Source of the DNA: Polaribacter septentrionalilitoris
GTDB taxonomy: Bacteria; Bacteroidota; Bacteroidia; Flavobacteriales; Flavobacteriaceae
Reading direction: 5' to 3'
DNA length: 64,000 nucleotides
NCBI RefSeq assembly: GCF_009832745.1
Contig: NZ_VRMJ01000033.1
Span: 248,001-312,000, forward strand
The position numbers were made by a program, and so were the translations under genes. Below are positions 17,991 through 26,450 of this stretch, piece after piece (position 1 is the stretch's first letter; each line of letters opens with the position of its first letter). The notes beneath the pieces are model-generated. The model ran no database searches, was not told the origin of the DNA, and saw nothing but the letters and a program-made list of their open reading frames with translations.

Positions 17991-18060
17991 TTTCCATTTT
18001 CGACTAACGGTTTTCAGTGATACAATCTTCTCACGGTTTTCCGTTAGTCGAAAATGGAAA
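17991..18060. repeat. Perfect 20-bp inverted repeat with 30-bp spacer
   Basis: TTTCCATTTTCGACTAACGG at 17991-18010 is repeated exactly as its reverse complement at 18041-18060. The spacer itself contains two TTTTC/GGTTTT-like pieces. In RNA it would form a very stable stem. It ends 22 bp before the -7 box of the HTH gene, so it covers the -33 region and DNA upstream. It may be a regulator-binding site, a repeat-element end pair (MITE-like) or a stem of a small RNA. Confidence 0.9.
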
Positions 18061-18082
18061 GTTAAAAAACACATTTTTGCAT

Positions 18083-18090
18083 TATATTTG
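18083..18090 (+). promoter_or_regulatory. -7 promoter element of HTH gene
   Basis: TATATTTG matches TAnnTTTG exactly and lies 23 bp upstream of the ATG; AAAAAAGGAGA stands just before the start. No TTTG is seen 20 bp further up, where the inverted repeat ends. Confidence 0.6.
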
Positions 18091-18113
18091 ATGTTGAAAA
18101 GAAAAAAGGAGAA

Positions 18114-18344
18114 ATGAGTAAAAAAATTACTATTGAAAAACTTCAATTAAAATCTAGCAAAGTATTGTCTGAAATTGCTGAAAGAAGACAAGAATTAGGT
18201 ATTTCTCAAGCAGATTTGGCTTATCAATTAAATATGACTCCAAGTGGTTATTTTAAAATTGAAAAAGGAGAGTCTAAGTTAGATTTAATTAGGCTGTTTG
18301 AAATTGCTCATTATCTAAATATAGACGCTAAAAAGTTATTTTAA
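18114..18344 (+). CDS. Small XRE-family HTH regulator
   Basis: The 76-residue protein is essentially one helix-turn-helix domain: RRQELGISQADLAYQLNMTPSGYFKIEKGE at about 24-53, then LDLIRLFEIAHYLNIDAKKLF, the usual last helices of the Cro/C1-type fold. It has no ligand or dimerisation domain. Such single-domain proteins are often autoregulators; the perfect inverted repeat directly upstream of its promoter is an obvious candidate operator. It is a monocistronic unit closed by a strong terminator, which suggests independent control. Confidence 0.92.
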   Translation: MSKKITIEKLQLKSSKVLSEIAERRQELGISQADLAYQLNMTPSGYFKIEKGESKLDLIRLFEIAHYLNIDAKKLF

Positions 18345-18348
18345 CTCA

Positions 18349-18382
18349 AAAAACCCAAAACGAAAATTCGTTTTGGGTTTTT
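18349..18382. terminator. Strong rho-independent terminator
   Basis: AAAAACCCAAAACG pairs with CGTTTTGGGTTTTT around a short A/T loop; the stem of 14 bp or more is flanked by A- and T-tracts, so it can act in both directions. It starts 4 bp after the HTH stop codon. Confidence 0.9.
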
Positions 18383-18392
18383 AATATTACTA

Positions 18393-18444
18393 AGATTTCT
18401 CGATACTATTTTCTCATAAATTCGAAAATCGTTCGAAATGACAT
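18393..18444. repeat. Dispersed repeat, AGATTTCTCGATAC...TCGAAATGACA type
   Basis: The segment begins AGATTTCTCGATAC and ends CGTTCGAAATGACA, with internal ATTCGAAAATCGTTCGAA. Two further copies of the same ends occur at 59389-59440 and, shorter, at 59945-59983. It is intergenic, just after sdhB. Such elements are common in flavobacterial genomes and probably belong to a REP-like class. Confidence 0.6.
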
Positions 18445-18453
18445 TGATAATTC

Positions 18454-19194
18454 TTAAACAGAAGCCTTCATCAACTCTCTGTTCATTCTTGCAATGTTGT
18501 CTAAAGAAATTCCTTTAGGACATTCTACCTCACAAGCTCCAGTATTGGTACAGTTTCCAAAGCCTTCTAAATCCATTTGTGCCACCATATTTTGTACACG
18601 ATCTGCAGCTTCTACTTGTCCTTGTGGTAATAAAGCATATTGAGATACTTTTGCACCTACAAATAACATTGCAGAACTGTTCTTACAGGTTGCTACACAA
18701 GCACCACAACCAATACAAGTTGCAGCATCCATTGCTGTATCTGCTGCTTCTTTAGCAATAGGAATTGAATTTGCATCTTGTGTGTTTCCTGAAGTGTTTA
18801 CAGAAATATAACCTCCTGCATGCTGTATTCTATCAAAGGCAGAACGATCTACAACTAAATCTTTAATTACTGGAAAAGCTGCTGCTCTAAATGGTTCTAT
18901 AGTAATGGTATCACCATCATTAAACATACGCATGTGTAATTGACATGTTGTAATACCTCTATCTGGGCCATGAGCTTCACCATTTATATACATAGAACAC
19001 ATCCCACAAATACCTTCTCTACAATCGTGATCAAATGCTACTGGTTCTTCACCTTTAGCTACCAAACCTTCGTTTAAAACATCTATCATTTCTAAGAAAG
19101 ACATGTGTTCTGAAATTTCAGTTACTTTATAATCTACCATTTGACCCTTTGAACTAGCGTCTTTCTGTCTCCAAATTTTAAGTGTTAAATTCAT
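18454..19194 (-). CDS. sdhB: Succinate dehydrogenase iron-sulfur subunit
   Basis: SdhB passes electrons from the flavoprotein to the membrane cytochrome through three iron-sulfur clusters. The 246-residue protein has the N-terminal ferredoxin-like domain with [11 protein letters not shown] (about 58-68) and a later Cys in GITTC for the [2Fe-2S] cluster. The C-terminal domain has [12 protein letters not shown] (about 151-162) and [15 protein letters not shown] (about 208-222) for the other two. It is the last gene of sdhCAB, separated from sdhA by a 79-bp hairpin-rich spacer. Confidence 0.97.
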   Translation of the reverse strand: MNLTLKIWRQKDASSKGQMVDYKVTEISEHMSFLEMIDVLNEGLVAKGEEPVAFDHDCREGICGMCSMYINGEAHGPDRGITTCQLHMRMFNDGDTITIEPFRAAAFPVIKDLVVDRSAFDRIQHAGGYISVNTSGNTQDANSIPIAKEAADTAMDAATCIGCGACVATCKNSSAMLFVGAKVSQYALLPQGQVEAADRVQNMVAQMDLEGFGNCTNTGACEVECPKGISLDNIARMNRELMKASV

Positions 19195-19203
19195 TTTTTT
19201 TAG

Positions 19204-19270
19204 TTTTTGGTTTTTAGTTGTTTGTTGTTAGTTTTTGTTTCCAGAAACCAACAACCATCAACCATAAACT
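19204..19270. repeat. Imperfect hairpin in sdhA-sdhB spacer
   Basis: The spacer consists of GGTTTTTAGTTG-like tracts followed by GTTTCCAGAAACC and the complementary CAACAACCATCAACCATAAAC. It can fold into an imperfect stem. The low-complexity GTT/AAC tracts look like slippage-prone repeat DNA; in the mRNA it could stabilise or separate the sdhA and sdhB parts. Confidence 0.45.
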
Positions 19271-19273
19271 ATA

Positions 19274-21271
19274 TTATTTATAACTTCTTTCTTTTACTTC
19301 TATATTCTCGTACTCTAATGCTTCTTTATGTAATACAGCATCTTTAGGCTCACCTTTATACTCCCAAGCAGACACAAATTGGAATTCTTTTAATCGTTTT
19401 GCTTCACCTTCTGGTGTTTGATGTTCTTCTCTAAAATGTCCTCCAGCAGATTCTTCTCTAACTAAAGCATCCTTTGCAAATAATTCTCCTAATTCTAGAA
19501 AATCTGCAACTCTACCTGCTTTTGCTAATTCTTCATTATACTCATCTGCACCTCCAGGAACTGAAACATTTTTCCAGAAATCTTTACGTAGTTCAGAAAT
19601 TTCTGAAATGGCTTCTTTTAAACCTTCTGCGTTTCTAGACATACCACATTTATCCCACATGATTTTACCTAATTTTTTGTGGTAGTAATCTACAGAATGT
19701 GTTCCTTTATTGTTAACAAAGAAATTGATGTTGTCTTTAACTGCTTTTTCTGCTTCATCAAATTCTGGAGTTTCTGTTGATATTTTTCCTGTTCTAATAT
19801 CATCAGATAAATAATCTCCAATAGTATATGGTAACACAAAATAACCATCTGCTAAACCTTGCATTAATGCTGATGCTCCTAATCTGTTTGCTCCATGGTC
19901 TGAGAAATTAGCCTCACCAATACAATACAATCCAGGAACAGTAGTCATTAAGTTATAATCTACCCAAACACCACCCATTGTATAGTGTACTGCTGGATAA
20001 ATCATCATTGGTGTTTCGTATGGATTTTCATCTACAATTTTCTCATACATCTGAAATAAGTTACCGTATTTTGCTTTTACAATAGCTTTTCCTAATTCTT
20101 TGATTTTTGCATCAGAAGGATTGTTGATATTTTTAATTTTTGCTTGTTCTGTTCCATATCTAACAATAGCAGCAGCAAAATCTAAATATACAGCTTCTCC
20201 TGTTGCATTTACACCATAACCAGCATCACAACGTTCTTTTGCAGCTCTAGAAGCAACATCACGTGGAACTAAATTACCAAAGGCAGGATAACGTCTTTCT
20301 AAATAATAATCTCTTTCGTCTTCAGATAAATCTGTAGGTTTTTTCTTTCCTTCTCTAATTAATTTTACATCATCTAAATTCTTTGGAACCCAAATTCTAC
20401 CATCGTTTCTCAACGATTCTGACATTAAGGTTAATTTCGATTGATAATCACCTGAACGTGGAATACATGTTGGGTGAATTTGTGTATAACAAGGATTTGC
20501 GAAATACGCTCCTTTTTTATGGATTTTCCAAGCCGCAGTTACATTTGAACCCATTGCGTTGGTTGATAGGAAATATACGTTTCCATATCCTCCAGAACCT
20601 ACAACAACAGCATGTGCTGAATGACGCTCGATTTCTCCTGTTACTAGGTTTCTTGCTATAATTCCTCTTGCTTTTCCATCAACAATAACAACATCTAACA
20701 TTTCGTGTCTGTTAAACATCTCTATTTTACCACGAGCAATTTGTCTGTTCATTGCAGAATATGCTCCTAATAATAATTGTTGTCCTGTTTGTCCTTTCGC
20801 ATAAAAAGTTCTAGAAACTAAAACTCCACCAAAAGAACGGTTGTCTAATAAACCACCATAATCACGTGCAAAAGGAACTCCTTGTGCTACACATTGATCG
20901 ATAATATTTGCAGAAACCTCTGCCAAACGATATACGTTTGCTTCTCTTGAACGGTAATCTCCACCTTTTACAGTATCATAAAATAATCTGTAGGTAGAAT
21001 CACCATCTCCTTGATAGTTTTTTGCAGCATTAATTCCTCCTTGAGCTGCAATTGAATGTGCTCTACGTGGAGAATCTTGATAAGCAAAAGCTTTAACATT
21101 GTAGCCTAACTCTGCTAATGTTGCAGCAGCAGAACCACCAGCTAAACCTGTACCCACTACAATAACATCGATGTGACGTTTGTTGGCAGGGTTTACCAAG
21201 TTAATTTTGTCTTTATATAATGTCCATTTATCTTTTAGTGGACCTTGAGGTATTTTTGAATCTAAAGCCAT
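19274..21271 (-). CDS. sdhA: Succinate dehydrogenase/fumarate reductase flavoprotein subunit
   Basis: SdhA oxidises succinate to fumarate with covalent FAD. The 665-residue protein has the dinucleotide site [20 protein letters not shown] (about 38-57), the FAD-attachment region [21 protein letters not shown] (about 89-109, His in AHSIAAQGG), the catalytic [11 protein letters not shown] segment and [21 protein letters not shown] near the end of the FAD domain. Length and spacing match the non-classical (B. subtilis/Bacteroidetes type) enzyme. It lies 12 bp downstream of the TTA of sdhC's end region and is co-transcribed with it. Confidence 0.97.
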   Translation of the reverse strand: MALDSKIPQGPLKDKWTLYKDKINLVNPANKRHIDVIVVGTGLAGGSAAATLAELGYNVKAFAYQDSPRRAHSIAAQGGINAAKNYQGDGDSTYRLFYDTVKGGDYRSREANVYRLAEVSANIIDQCVAQGVPFARDYGGLLDNRSFGGVLVSRTFYAKGQTGQQLLLGAYSAMNRQIARGKIEMFNRHEMLDVVIVDGKARGIIARNLVTGEIERHSAHAVVVGSGGYGNVYFLSTNAMGSNVTAAWKIHKKGAYFANPCYTQIHPTCIPRSGDYQSKLTLMSESLRNDGRIWVPKNLDDVKLIREGKKKPTDLSEDERDYYLERRYPAFGNLVPRDVASRAAKERCDAGYGVNATGEAVYLDFAAAIVRYGTEQAKIKNINNPSDAKIKELGKAIVKAKYGNLFQMYEKIVDENPYETPMMIYPAVHYTMGGVWVDYNLMTTVPGLYCIGEANFSDHGANRLGASALMQGLADGYFVLPYTIGDYLSDDIRTGKISTETPEFDEAEKAVKDNINFFVNNKGTHSVDYYHKKLGKIMWDKCGMSRNAEGLKEAISEISELRKDFWKNVSVPGGADEYNEELAKAGRVADFLELGELFAKDALVREESAGGHFREEHQTPEGEAKRLKEFQFVSAWEYKGEPKDAVLHKEALEYENIEVKERSYK

Positions 21272-21283
21272 AGTTGTATAAGA

Positions 21284-21958
21284 TTAATGGTTAAAGTGAT
21301 GATAAAGTGCGATAAAGATGAATCCTAAAGGCACTAGTATTGAATAAGCGATTCCAACTTTCTCTAATTTTTTTCTTAAAGAAGCTGCTCCAACAGATTG
21401 AAAGGCAGAGGTAAAACCGTGAGCTAAGTGCAATCCTAAGAAAATAAATGCTAAAACATATGCACCCACTCTTAAAGGATTTACAAATTTATGCACTAAT
21501 TCTTCGTGATAACGTAAACCTTCAATTCCTTCCATTGTTCCAGACCAATCTCCTTGGATAAATTTTGTATTAATTTCTGGAAACCAAAAATCGATAAAGT
21601 GTAACAATATAAAAGCAAGAATAGTTATTCCGCTTAAAATCATATTTCTGCTAAACCATGTAGAGTTTGCAGCTCCATTGTTTTTGGCATATCCTGCTCC
21701 ATTGGCTTTTCTGTTTTTTAGTTCTAAAATGAAACCCATTACAAAATGGAAAACAACAGCAAATATTAATACTGGCTGTAATGCAAATTGTACTAATGGA
21801 TTTGTACCCATGAAATGGGATACTTCATTAAATAGTTCTGGACTAAAAACAGATAAAGTATTTATTGCTAAATGCTGTAACAAAAAGAACATCAGGAAAA
21901 AAGCTGATAGCGCCATTGATACTTTTCTTCCTATAGAAGATTTAAAAAATCCGCTCAT
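21284..21958 (-). CDS. sdhC: Succinate dehydrogenase cytochrome b subunit
   Basis: This single membrane subunit anchors SdhAB and transfers electrons to menaquinone via heme b. The start is set at the ATG at 21956-21958, giving MSGFFKSSIGRKVSMALSAF, the usual start of Bacteroidetes SdhC; an in-frame upstream start adds 10 unlikely residues. The 224-residue protein has about five transmembrane helices with histidines in or near them (LLQHLAIN, FHFVMGF, ILLHFIDFW, GLHLAHGF) that suit diheme type-B ligation. First gene of sdhCAB. Confidence 0.95.
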   Translation of the reverse strand: MSGFFKSSIGRKVSMALSAFFLMFFLLQHLAINTLSVFSPELFNEVSHFMGTNPLVQFALQPVLIFAVVFHFVMGFILELKNRKANGAGYAKNNGAANSTWFSRNMILSGITILAFILLHFIDFWFPEINTKFIQGDWSGTMEGIEGLRYHEELVHKFVNPLRVGAYVLAFIFLGLHLAHGFTSAFQSVGAASLRKKLEKVGIAYSILVPLGFIFIALYHHFNH

Positions 21959-21985
21959 TATATATTTGGTTAAAAATTTTCTGAA

Positions 21986-22017
21986 CAAATTTACGGCTAA
22001 AAGCAGCTACAAACAAA
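21986..22017 (-). promoter_or_regulatory. Promoter of sdhCAB
   Basis: On the minus strand TTTG (22014-22017), a 20-base spacer and TAAATTTG (21986-21993) match the Bacteroidetes -33/-7 promoter form with the expected spacing, 28 bp before the chosen sdhC start. Confidence 0.65.
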
Positions 22018-22156
22018 AAATTCAAATTGTTTTACGGTTATTTAGAATAATTATAAAAATAACTGCTCATAGTTTTGTTTAAACTCTTTTAAAATGATAA
22101 AAATCAGCAATAAATTACTGTTGTTTACATATAGAATTATTAATTAGGTTTAAAAA

Positions 22157-22774
22157 TTACGTTTTATCTGAAGCTATCAAACATTTGTTGTTTTTCCATT
22201 TTCCTTTTAACTCTTCTTTTGAAATCACTTTTCCATCACATGTTAAAAAATTTCCAGCTGCATCTTTCTTAATAATTTTCATTTTTCCCTGATGAATGGC
22301 ATTGATAATTCTATAGATCAATCCTTTTTGAGAAACTTTGCTTCCTTTACTCATCAGTTTTAAGCCTTCTTCATTATTATGTAAATCCATAATAGAAGAA
22401 ATTTCATCCGGCACAACACCATCTTCTAACTTGTTTTTTTTATAGGTTAAATAGTTTTCTTTTTCATGAGCTTTACCTAGAGAACGTGCTGCACTTTCCC
22501 CAATTTCTTGACACAAACGTGCCATCCAATATGCATGTCTAAACGCATCTACTTGTCCTCCAGATTTATCACCATCTAATAAGTTGCTTTTTACGATTGA
22601 ATCTGCAACACGATTTGCTTCTTTAGAAATTTCTAATGATTTTTTTGCTTTAAAAGGATGAAATATGACCCAAGTTCGTTTTGGTCCAGAAAGACTAAAA
22701 AAACTTTTTAGATTAGACTGAGAATACAAATTTATTGATAACAAGAATGTAATTGCTAAAAGCGTTTTTTTCAT
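22157..22774 (-). CDS. Secreted DUF6973-like protein
   Basis: The 205-residue protein has a signal peptide (KKTLLAITFLLSINLYS) and the conserved block GGQVDAFRHAYWMARLCQE (about 74-92), then GKAHEKENY and MDLHNNEEGLK. The combination DAFRHAYW...AHE...MDLxNN fits DUF6973, a family of unknown function with a possible His/Asp/Glu site. It starts 6 bp downstream of the GreA-like gene, so it may be the last gene of the polyketide-cluster transcript, though nothing in it points to polyketide chemistry. Confidence 0.75.
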   Translation of the reverse strand: MKKTLLAITFLLSINLYSQSNLKSFFSLSGPKRTWVIFHPFKAKKSLEISKEANRVADSIVKSNLLDGDKSGGQVDAFRHAYWMARLCQEIGESAARSLGKAHEKENYLTYKKNKLEDGVVPDEISSIMDLHNNEEGLKLMSKGSKVSQKGLIYRIINAIHQGKMKIIKKDAAGNFLTCDGKVISKEELKGKWKNNKCLIASDKT

Positions 22775-22780
22775 TTTATT

Positions 22781-23230
22781 TTATTGAATATTTATAATAT
22801 TAATTATCTTTTTGTTGAACAGAATCTCATCTCCTTTTTTCTTCCCTAGCAAGAGTTTACCTATTGGAGATGAAACAGAAATTGCAAAATAACTCCTTGC
22901 ATTATACATCAATTTACCTGCCGAAATTGATAAAAAATAATTTGCTGTATTGGTTTCTATAATGCTTCCTATGTGTCCAATATCCGATTTTTTTGAAACG
23001 TCAATTTTAGATAAGATGTGTTTCATATGATTGATTCCTTCTAATTGCTGACTCGCTTTTTCCATTTCTAATTGCAACATGGCACGTCCTGTTTCGTGTT
23101 TATCGCCAGCAGAACTTTTGGTTTCAGATTGTAGTCCTTTTTGGTTAGAAGTAATTATTTCTTCTACCGTTTGTAAACGTTTGTTTACAAAGTTTTCACA
23201 TTGGTTAAAAAGTTCTTGTTTAAGATTCAT
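22781..23230 (-). CDS. GreA/GreB-like protein
   Basis: The 149-residue protein ends in a segment close to the C-terminal FKBP-like domain of GreA: YFAISVSSPIGKLLLGKKKGDEI (about 114-136), while the N-terminal half is a predicted coiled coil (residues 1-80, with SSAGDKHETGRAMLQLEMEK) as in the GreA finger. Canonical GreA rescues backtracked RNA polymerase; here the domain match is partial and I cannot tell whether it acts on polymerase. In flavobacterial genomes this gene is sometimes labelled 3-oxoacyl-ACP synthase because of its neighbours, a label the sequence does not support. It overlaps the PPTase gene by 11 bp. Confidence 0.75.
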   Translation of the reverse strand: MNLKQELFNQCENFVNKRLQTVEEIITSNQKGLQSETKSSAGDKHETGRAMLQLEMEKASQQLEGINHMKHILSKIDVSKKSDIGHIGSIIETNTANYFLSISAGKLMYNARSYFAISVSSPIGKLLLGKKKGDEILFNKKIINIINIQ

Positions 23231-23789
23231 TATCTAGTATAAAAGCAAAGGCACCATAATTTCCATGATGCGTTTTAGAAAGGGTTTTGGGTGTTTTTTC
23301 ATCATTTTGATAAATAAAAGGGATGCCTAAAGCATTTTTTTTAATTTGTACTACTGATGAAAAATAAGTTTGTATTTTTTTATCGATAATTTTGGTTGTA
23401 TTCAAATTATTATCAATAAAAAATGACTCTGAAACCATTTTTATATCATTTTTTTCTGTTGCAGTCGTATAAATATAATTATTTGATATTCTGTATTTTA
23501 TATAATAAAAAACGTTGTTAAATTGTACAATTCCACTTTGGTTAGAAAGTATTTTACATAAAAATATTTTGGGTGCAAAAAAACGTTTTTGAAACTGCTG
23601 AACATGGCATTTGTAAGCAGCTTCTTTCATGCTCCAAAACAACCAAACTTGCTCAAATGGGTTTTCTGATTTTAAAATGGCAGCTTGCTCTTTTTGGGTG
23701 AATTGCTTTTCTAAAAAACCTGGTCTTTGCCAATTACTTTGTGTTTTGGCAAGGTTTAAATCAACAATATCGTTTCCTATTCTAAGCAT
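23220..23789 (-). CDS. 4'-phosphopantetheinyl transferase superfamily protein
   Basis: The enzyme would move 4'-phosphopantetheine from CoA to the Ser of a carrier protein. The 189-residue protein has the AcpS-like N-terminus IGNDIVDLNLA (Mg-binding Asp7/Asp10) and the WSMKEAAYK motif (about 53-61), whose Glu and Lys are the second metal/acid site. It overlaps the ACP gene by 8 bp, so the obvious substrate is that ACP. The overlap also implies translational coupling of enzyme and carrier. Confidence 0.88.
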   Translation of the reverse strand: MLRIGNDIVDLNLAKTQSNWQRPGFLEKQFTQKEQAAILKSENPFEQVWLFWSMKEAAYKCHVQQFQKRFFAPKIFLCKILSNQSGIVQFNNVFYYIKYRISNNYIYTTATEKNDIKMVSESFFIDNNLNTTKIIDKKIQTYFSSVVQIKKNALGIPFIYQNDEKTPKTLSKTHHGNYGAFAFILDNES

Positions 23790-24033
23790 TCATTTTATCT
23801 TGAATAATACCAACTGTAGCTTTTACGGATAACATTTTTTCCATAGAATCATTATCAATATGAATGTCAAATTCATCTTCAACATCTAAAATAATGTCTA
23901 CCAAATTTGCCGAATTTATTTCTAAATCGTTAATAAAATCGGTTTCTTCAGACATGTTTTTAAACCCTTCTTCATTCTGAATATAGGGTTTTACAATGGT
24001 AGTTAACTTTTGTATGATTTCTTCTTTTTTCAT
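23782..24033 (-). CDS. Acyl carrier protein of the type III PKS cluster
   Basis: The 83-residue protein has the four-helix ACP pattern with NDLEINSANLVDIILDVEDEF; Ser41 stands where the phosphopantetheine attaches. The canonical DSL is replaced by NSA, marking it as a secondary, pathway-specific carrier rather than AcpP. Between it and the ketosynthase gene upstream is a 64-bp gap occupied by one copy of the 33-bp palindrome. Confidence 0.88.
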   Translation of the reverse strand: MKKEEIIQKLTTIVKPYIQNEEGFKNMSEETDFINDLEINSANLVDIILDVEDEFDIHIDNDSMEKMLSVKATVGIIQDKMNA

Positions 24034-24052
24034 TTTATTCTGAATATTTTTC

Positions 24053-24085
24053 AGACCTCGCAGGTTTTAAAAACCTTTGAGGTCT
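24053..24085. repeat. REP-like palindrome, copy 1
   Basis: The element reads AGACCTCGCAGGTTTT, then its near-complement ending TTTGAGGTCT. It is the least symmetric 33-bp copy (GCAGG against CCTTT mismatches). It lies between the ketosynthase and ACP genes. The other copies are at 25831, 26451, 30541 and 31058. Confidence 0.9.
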
Positions 24086-24096
24086 TTAAGTACAAA

Positions 24097-25368
24097 CTAA
24101 TTATATTTCTTAAAGATAACACAAGCGTTTACATCACCAAAACCAAAACTTGCTTTTGCTAAAATAGTAATGTTTGTGTCTGTTTTTTTTGTCGGAATTT
24201 TATTTTTGTCAATCAACGATACAATTTCTGGATGTACATCTTCACAATTGATATTTGGAAACACAAATTGCTCTTTTATTTGAATAACAGAAGCCACACA
24301 TTCTATAGCTCCAGCTGCTGCTAAACAATGCCCAACTTGCGATTTTAACGAATTTATCAAAGGAAAATTTGCTCCTTTTCTACCCAAAGCTTTGGTCCAA
24401 TTTTCTATTTCTAAAGCGTCTTTTGTGGTCGCTGTTAAATGTCCATTTATGACGTCTATTTCTTTGGCAGAAATTTTAGCATCTGCAATGGCATTTGTAA
24501 TACATTTCTGAACAGCCTCTGCATTGGGTGCTGTTAAAGTACCTCCATTTCTTTGTCCTCCAGCATTGATATTTCCACCTAAAACCTCTGCATAAATAGT
24601 CGCGTTTCTTGCCAATGCACTTTCTAAAGATTCTAAAACCAAAGCTCCACCTCCACTTCCAGGAACAAACCCTGAAGCAGTTGCACTCATAGGTCTAGAG
24701 CCTTTTTCTGGCGATTCATTATGCTTGTAAGTCATAACTCTCATTGCATCAAAACCACCCCAAGTGTATAAACTGCTGTCGCTTGAACTCCCAACCAACA
24801 TTCGTTTTGCTTTTCCGTTTTTAATACGTTCAAAACCCATTAATAAAGCTTCTGTACCTGTTGTACAAGCAGATGAATTTGTGGTTACTTGATTGCCAAA
24901 ACCTAAAATTCCGCTCAAATAAGCAGTTACACCACTTGCCATAGTTTGCAATACAGATGTACTTCCTAAACGTCTTACTTTTTGCTCGTCAATTTTGTAA
25001 ATGGCTTCTCTAAATTTCTCAATTCCTGAGGTTCCTGTACCAAAAATTAATCCTGTATCATAATCTAAAGGTGAGTTTTCATCTACAGTAAAACCAGCAT
25101 TTTTCCAGGCATCTATGCCTGCCATAACTCCGTATAAAATAGAAGTTGAATTGAAACCTCTTAATTGTAATGGTGTTAAATATTCTTGTATTTTTTCTTC
25201 GGAAACCTCTGGAATTCCACCAATACAACAAGAAAAACCTTTGTCTTTTAAATTTTGATGAAATGTAATGCCTGATTTGCCAGATTTTATGGCATTTGTA
25301 AACGCTTGTAAACCTACCCCATTTGGAGCAACTACACCTAAACCTGTTATAACGACTCTGTTTTTCAT
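24097..25368 (-). CDS. Beta-ketoacyl-ACP synthase (cluster-specific KS)
   Basis: The 423-residue thiolase-fold condensing enzyme starts RVVITGLGVVAPNGVGL. It keeps the Cys-His-His set: Cys168 in TNSSACTTGTEA, His in INGHLTATTKDALE and His in SQVGHCLAAAGAIE. Compared with FabF the first His motif is altered (GHLTATTKD for THGTSTPLGD), as in secondary-metabolite KSs. It would elongate or load the acyl chain carried by the neighbouring ACP. Its start lies 4 bp downstream of the dehydratase-like gene. Confidence 0.92.
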   Translation of the reverse strand: MKNRVVITGLGVVAPNGVGLQAFTNAIKSGKSGITFHQNLKDKGFSCCIGGIPEVSEEKIQEYLTPLQLRGFNSTSILYGVMAGIDAWKNAGFTVDENSPLDYDTGLIFGTGTSGIEKFREAIYKIDEQKVRRLGSTSVLQTMASGVTAYLSGILGFGNQVTTNSSACTTGTEALLMGFERIKNGKAKRMLVGSSSDSSLYTWGGFDAMRVMTYKHNESPEKGSRPMSATASGFVPGSGGGALVLESLESALARNATIYAEVLGGNINAGGQRNGGTLTAPNAEAVQKCITNAIADAKISAKEIDVINGHLTATTKDALEIENWTKALGRKGANFPLINSLKSQVGHCLAAAGAIECVASVIQIKEQFVFPNINCEDVHPEIVSLIDKNKIPTKKTDTNITILAKASFGFGDVNACVIFKKYN

Positions 25369-25372
25369 TTTA

Positions 25373-25825
25373 TTAAGCGATTATCATTCCAGAAATTTCA
25401 CCTCTACAAACCAATTCATTTTTAGTATTCACCATTTTTACTTCGCATTTTAACTTGTTGAATCTAAAATAAACTTTTTCTGAAATTACGGTTACTTTTT
25501 CATTGGGTAAAACTGGTAAATAAAAATCTACATGATTAGATGTTAAGGCAATTTGTGGTTTTTTAGTTGATCCTATTTCATCTTTCAACAAAAAAATACC
25601 CAAACAAACTACACCAATTTGTGCCATGGTTTCTGTTAAAATTACACCTGGTGTTATTGGTTTATCTTTAAAATGTCCTTCGTAAAAAAACTCATTTTCT
25701 TTGTATGTATAAGTTCCTTTAACTCCATTTTCATCAATTTCTAGAATTTCATCAACAAACAAAAATGGTTTTTGATAGGGTAGATTATTTATGATGAGTT
25801 GGTTATTCATTTTTGTTAACTTCAT
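25373..25825 (-). CDS. FabZ/FabA-like 3-hydroxyacyl-ACP dehydratase (hotdog fold)
   Basis: The 150-residue single-hotdog protein has the dehydratase site GHFKDKPITPGVILTETMAQ (about 54-73), with the catalytic His and Glu in place. It would dehydrate 3-hydroxyacyl-ACP, which fits the adjacent KS and ACP. The first ATG is at 25825; a second in-frame ATG five codons on (25810) would also give a good protein. A perfect 33-bp palindrome lies just upstream, followed by the RAYT remnant that separates it from the PKS half of the cluster. Confidence 0.9.
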   Translation of the reverse strand: MKLTKMNNQLIINNLPYQKPFLFVDEILEIDENGVKGTYTYKENEFFYEGHFKDKPITPGVILTETMAQIGVVCLGIFLLKDEIGSTKKPQIALTSNHVDFYLPVLPNEKVTVISEKVYFRFNKLKCEVKMVNTKNELVCRGEISGMIIA

Positions 25826-25830
25826 TTCAC

Positions 25831-25863
25831 AGACCTCACAGGTTTTAAAAACCTGTGAGGTCT
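25831..25863. repeat. REP-like palindrome, copy 2
   Basis: The arm AGACCTCACAGGTTTT and its perfect complement meet at a central A, giving a 33-bp almost fully symmetric palindrome. It is identical base for base to copy 3 on the other side of the RAYT gene. Confidence 0.95.
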
Positions 25864-25873
25864 TGTTTTTTTA

Positions 25874-26433
25874 TTATTCTAAAGTTAATGATTCTAAAAT
25901 ACTTACTTGTTTAATTTTATGAGAATCAATAAAATTTTGTTTGTCTTCAAAAATCTTTATAACATCTTCTCTCAATAAACTTGTATTTTATCTGATAAAA
26001 TTGAATTGAATGAAGAGTGTTTATAGTTTCTGAAATCGTCAATAAATTCGTGATGACTTGGCTTTAAATGCACATAAATTATTAAGTTTTTCAAATATTC
26101 TTCAGTGTCTAACTTTATTCTTGAAAAACGATCTTTAAATAAGCTTCCATTTCTTCCGTATTTTTTATTAATACTTTTTGAATATGAATTAAAAAGATTT
26201 GAGAACGATTGAGAAATATCTTTTGATAGTATATTTTCTTTCGTTTTAATGATAAAGTGAAAGTGATTTTTTAACAGGCAATATGCTAAAATATCGCAAG
26301 TTTTTAAAAGATGTTTTTTTACTAATTTTAGAAAGTAAGGATAGTTTTGTTCTTCAATAAAAATATTCTCCTTATTATTTCCACAATTATAAATGTGGTA
26401 AAAAGAATCTTCAACTAAAACTTCATATTTCAT
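25874..26433 (-). pseudogene. RAYT (REP-associated tyrosine transposase), frameshifted near the C-terminus
   Basis: From ATG 26433 the frame encodes an IS200-like Y1/HUH transposase: FYHIYNCGNNKENIF, the HUH motif in LKNHFHFIIK (about 53-62), the RNGSLFKDRFSRIKL segment and IIYVHLKPSHHEFI...YKHSSFNSIL. It ends at 25972 after SDKIQVY. In the next frame the conserved RAYT tail continues, TSLLREDVIKIFEDKQ, NFIDSHK, to a TAA at 25874-25876. One base is missing (or two extra) near 25983-25988. RAYTs act on single-stranded REP palindromes; two identical 33-bp palindromes flank this gene. Loss of the last 30 residues may or may not inactivate it. It sits inside a biosynthetic operon. Confidence 0.85.
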
Positions 26434-26450
26434 TTTGCTCTTTTTTTAAC

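Noticed and set aside
17889..18146. Minus-strand frame of 85 codons across the inverted repeat
   Set aside because: It is composed of low-complexity Phe/Lys-rich sequence, spans both arms of the inverted repeat and the promoter of the HTH gene, and shows no domain.
22157..22774. Prophage-derived gene because of the DUF6973-like domain
   Set aside because: No phage genes, integrase or attachment sites surround it; it has a signal peptide and lies in an operon of ordinary genes.
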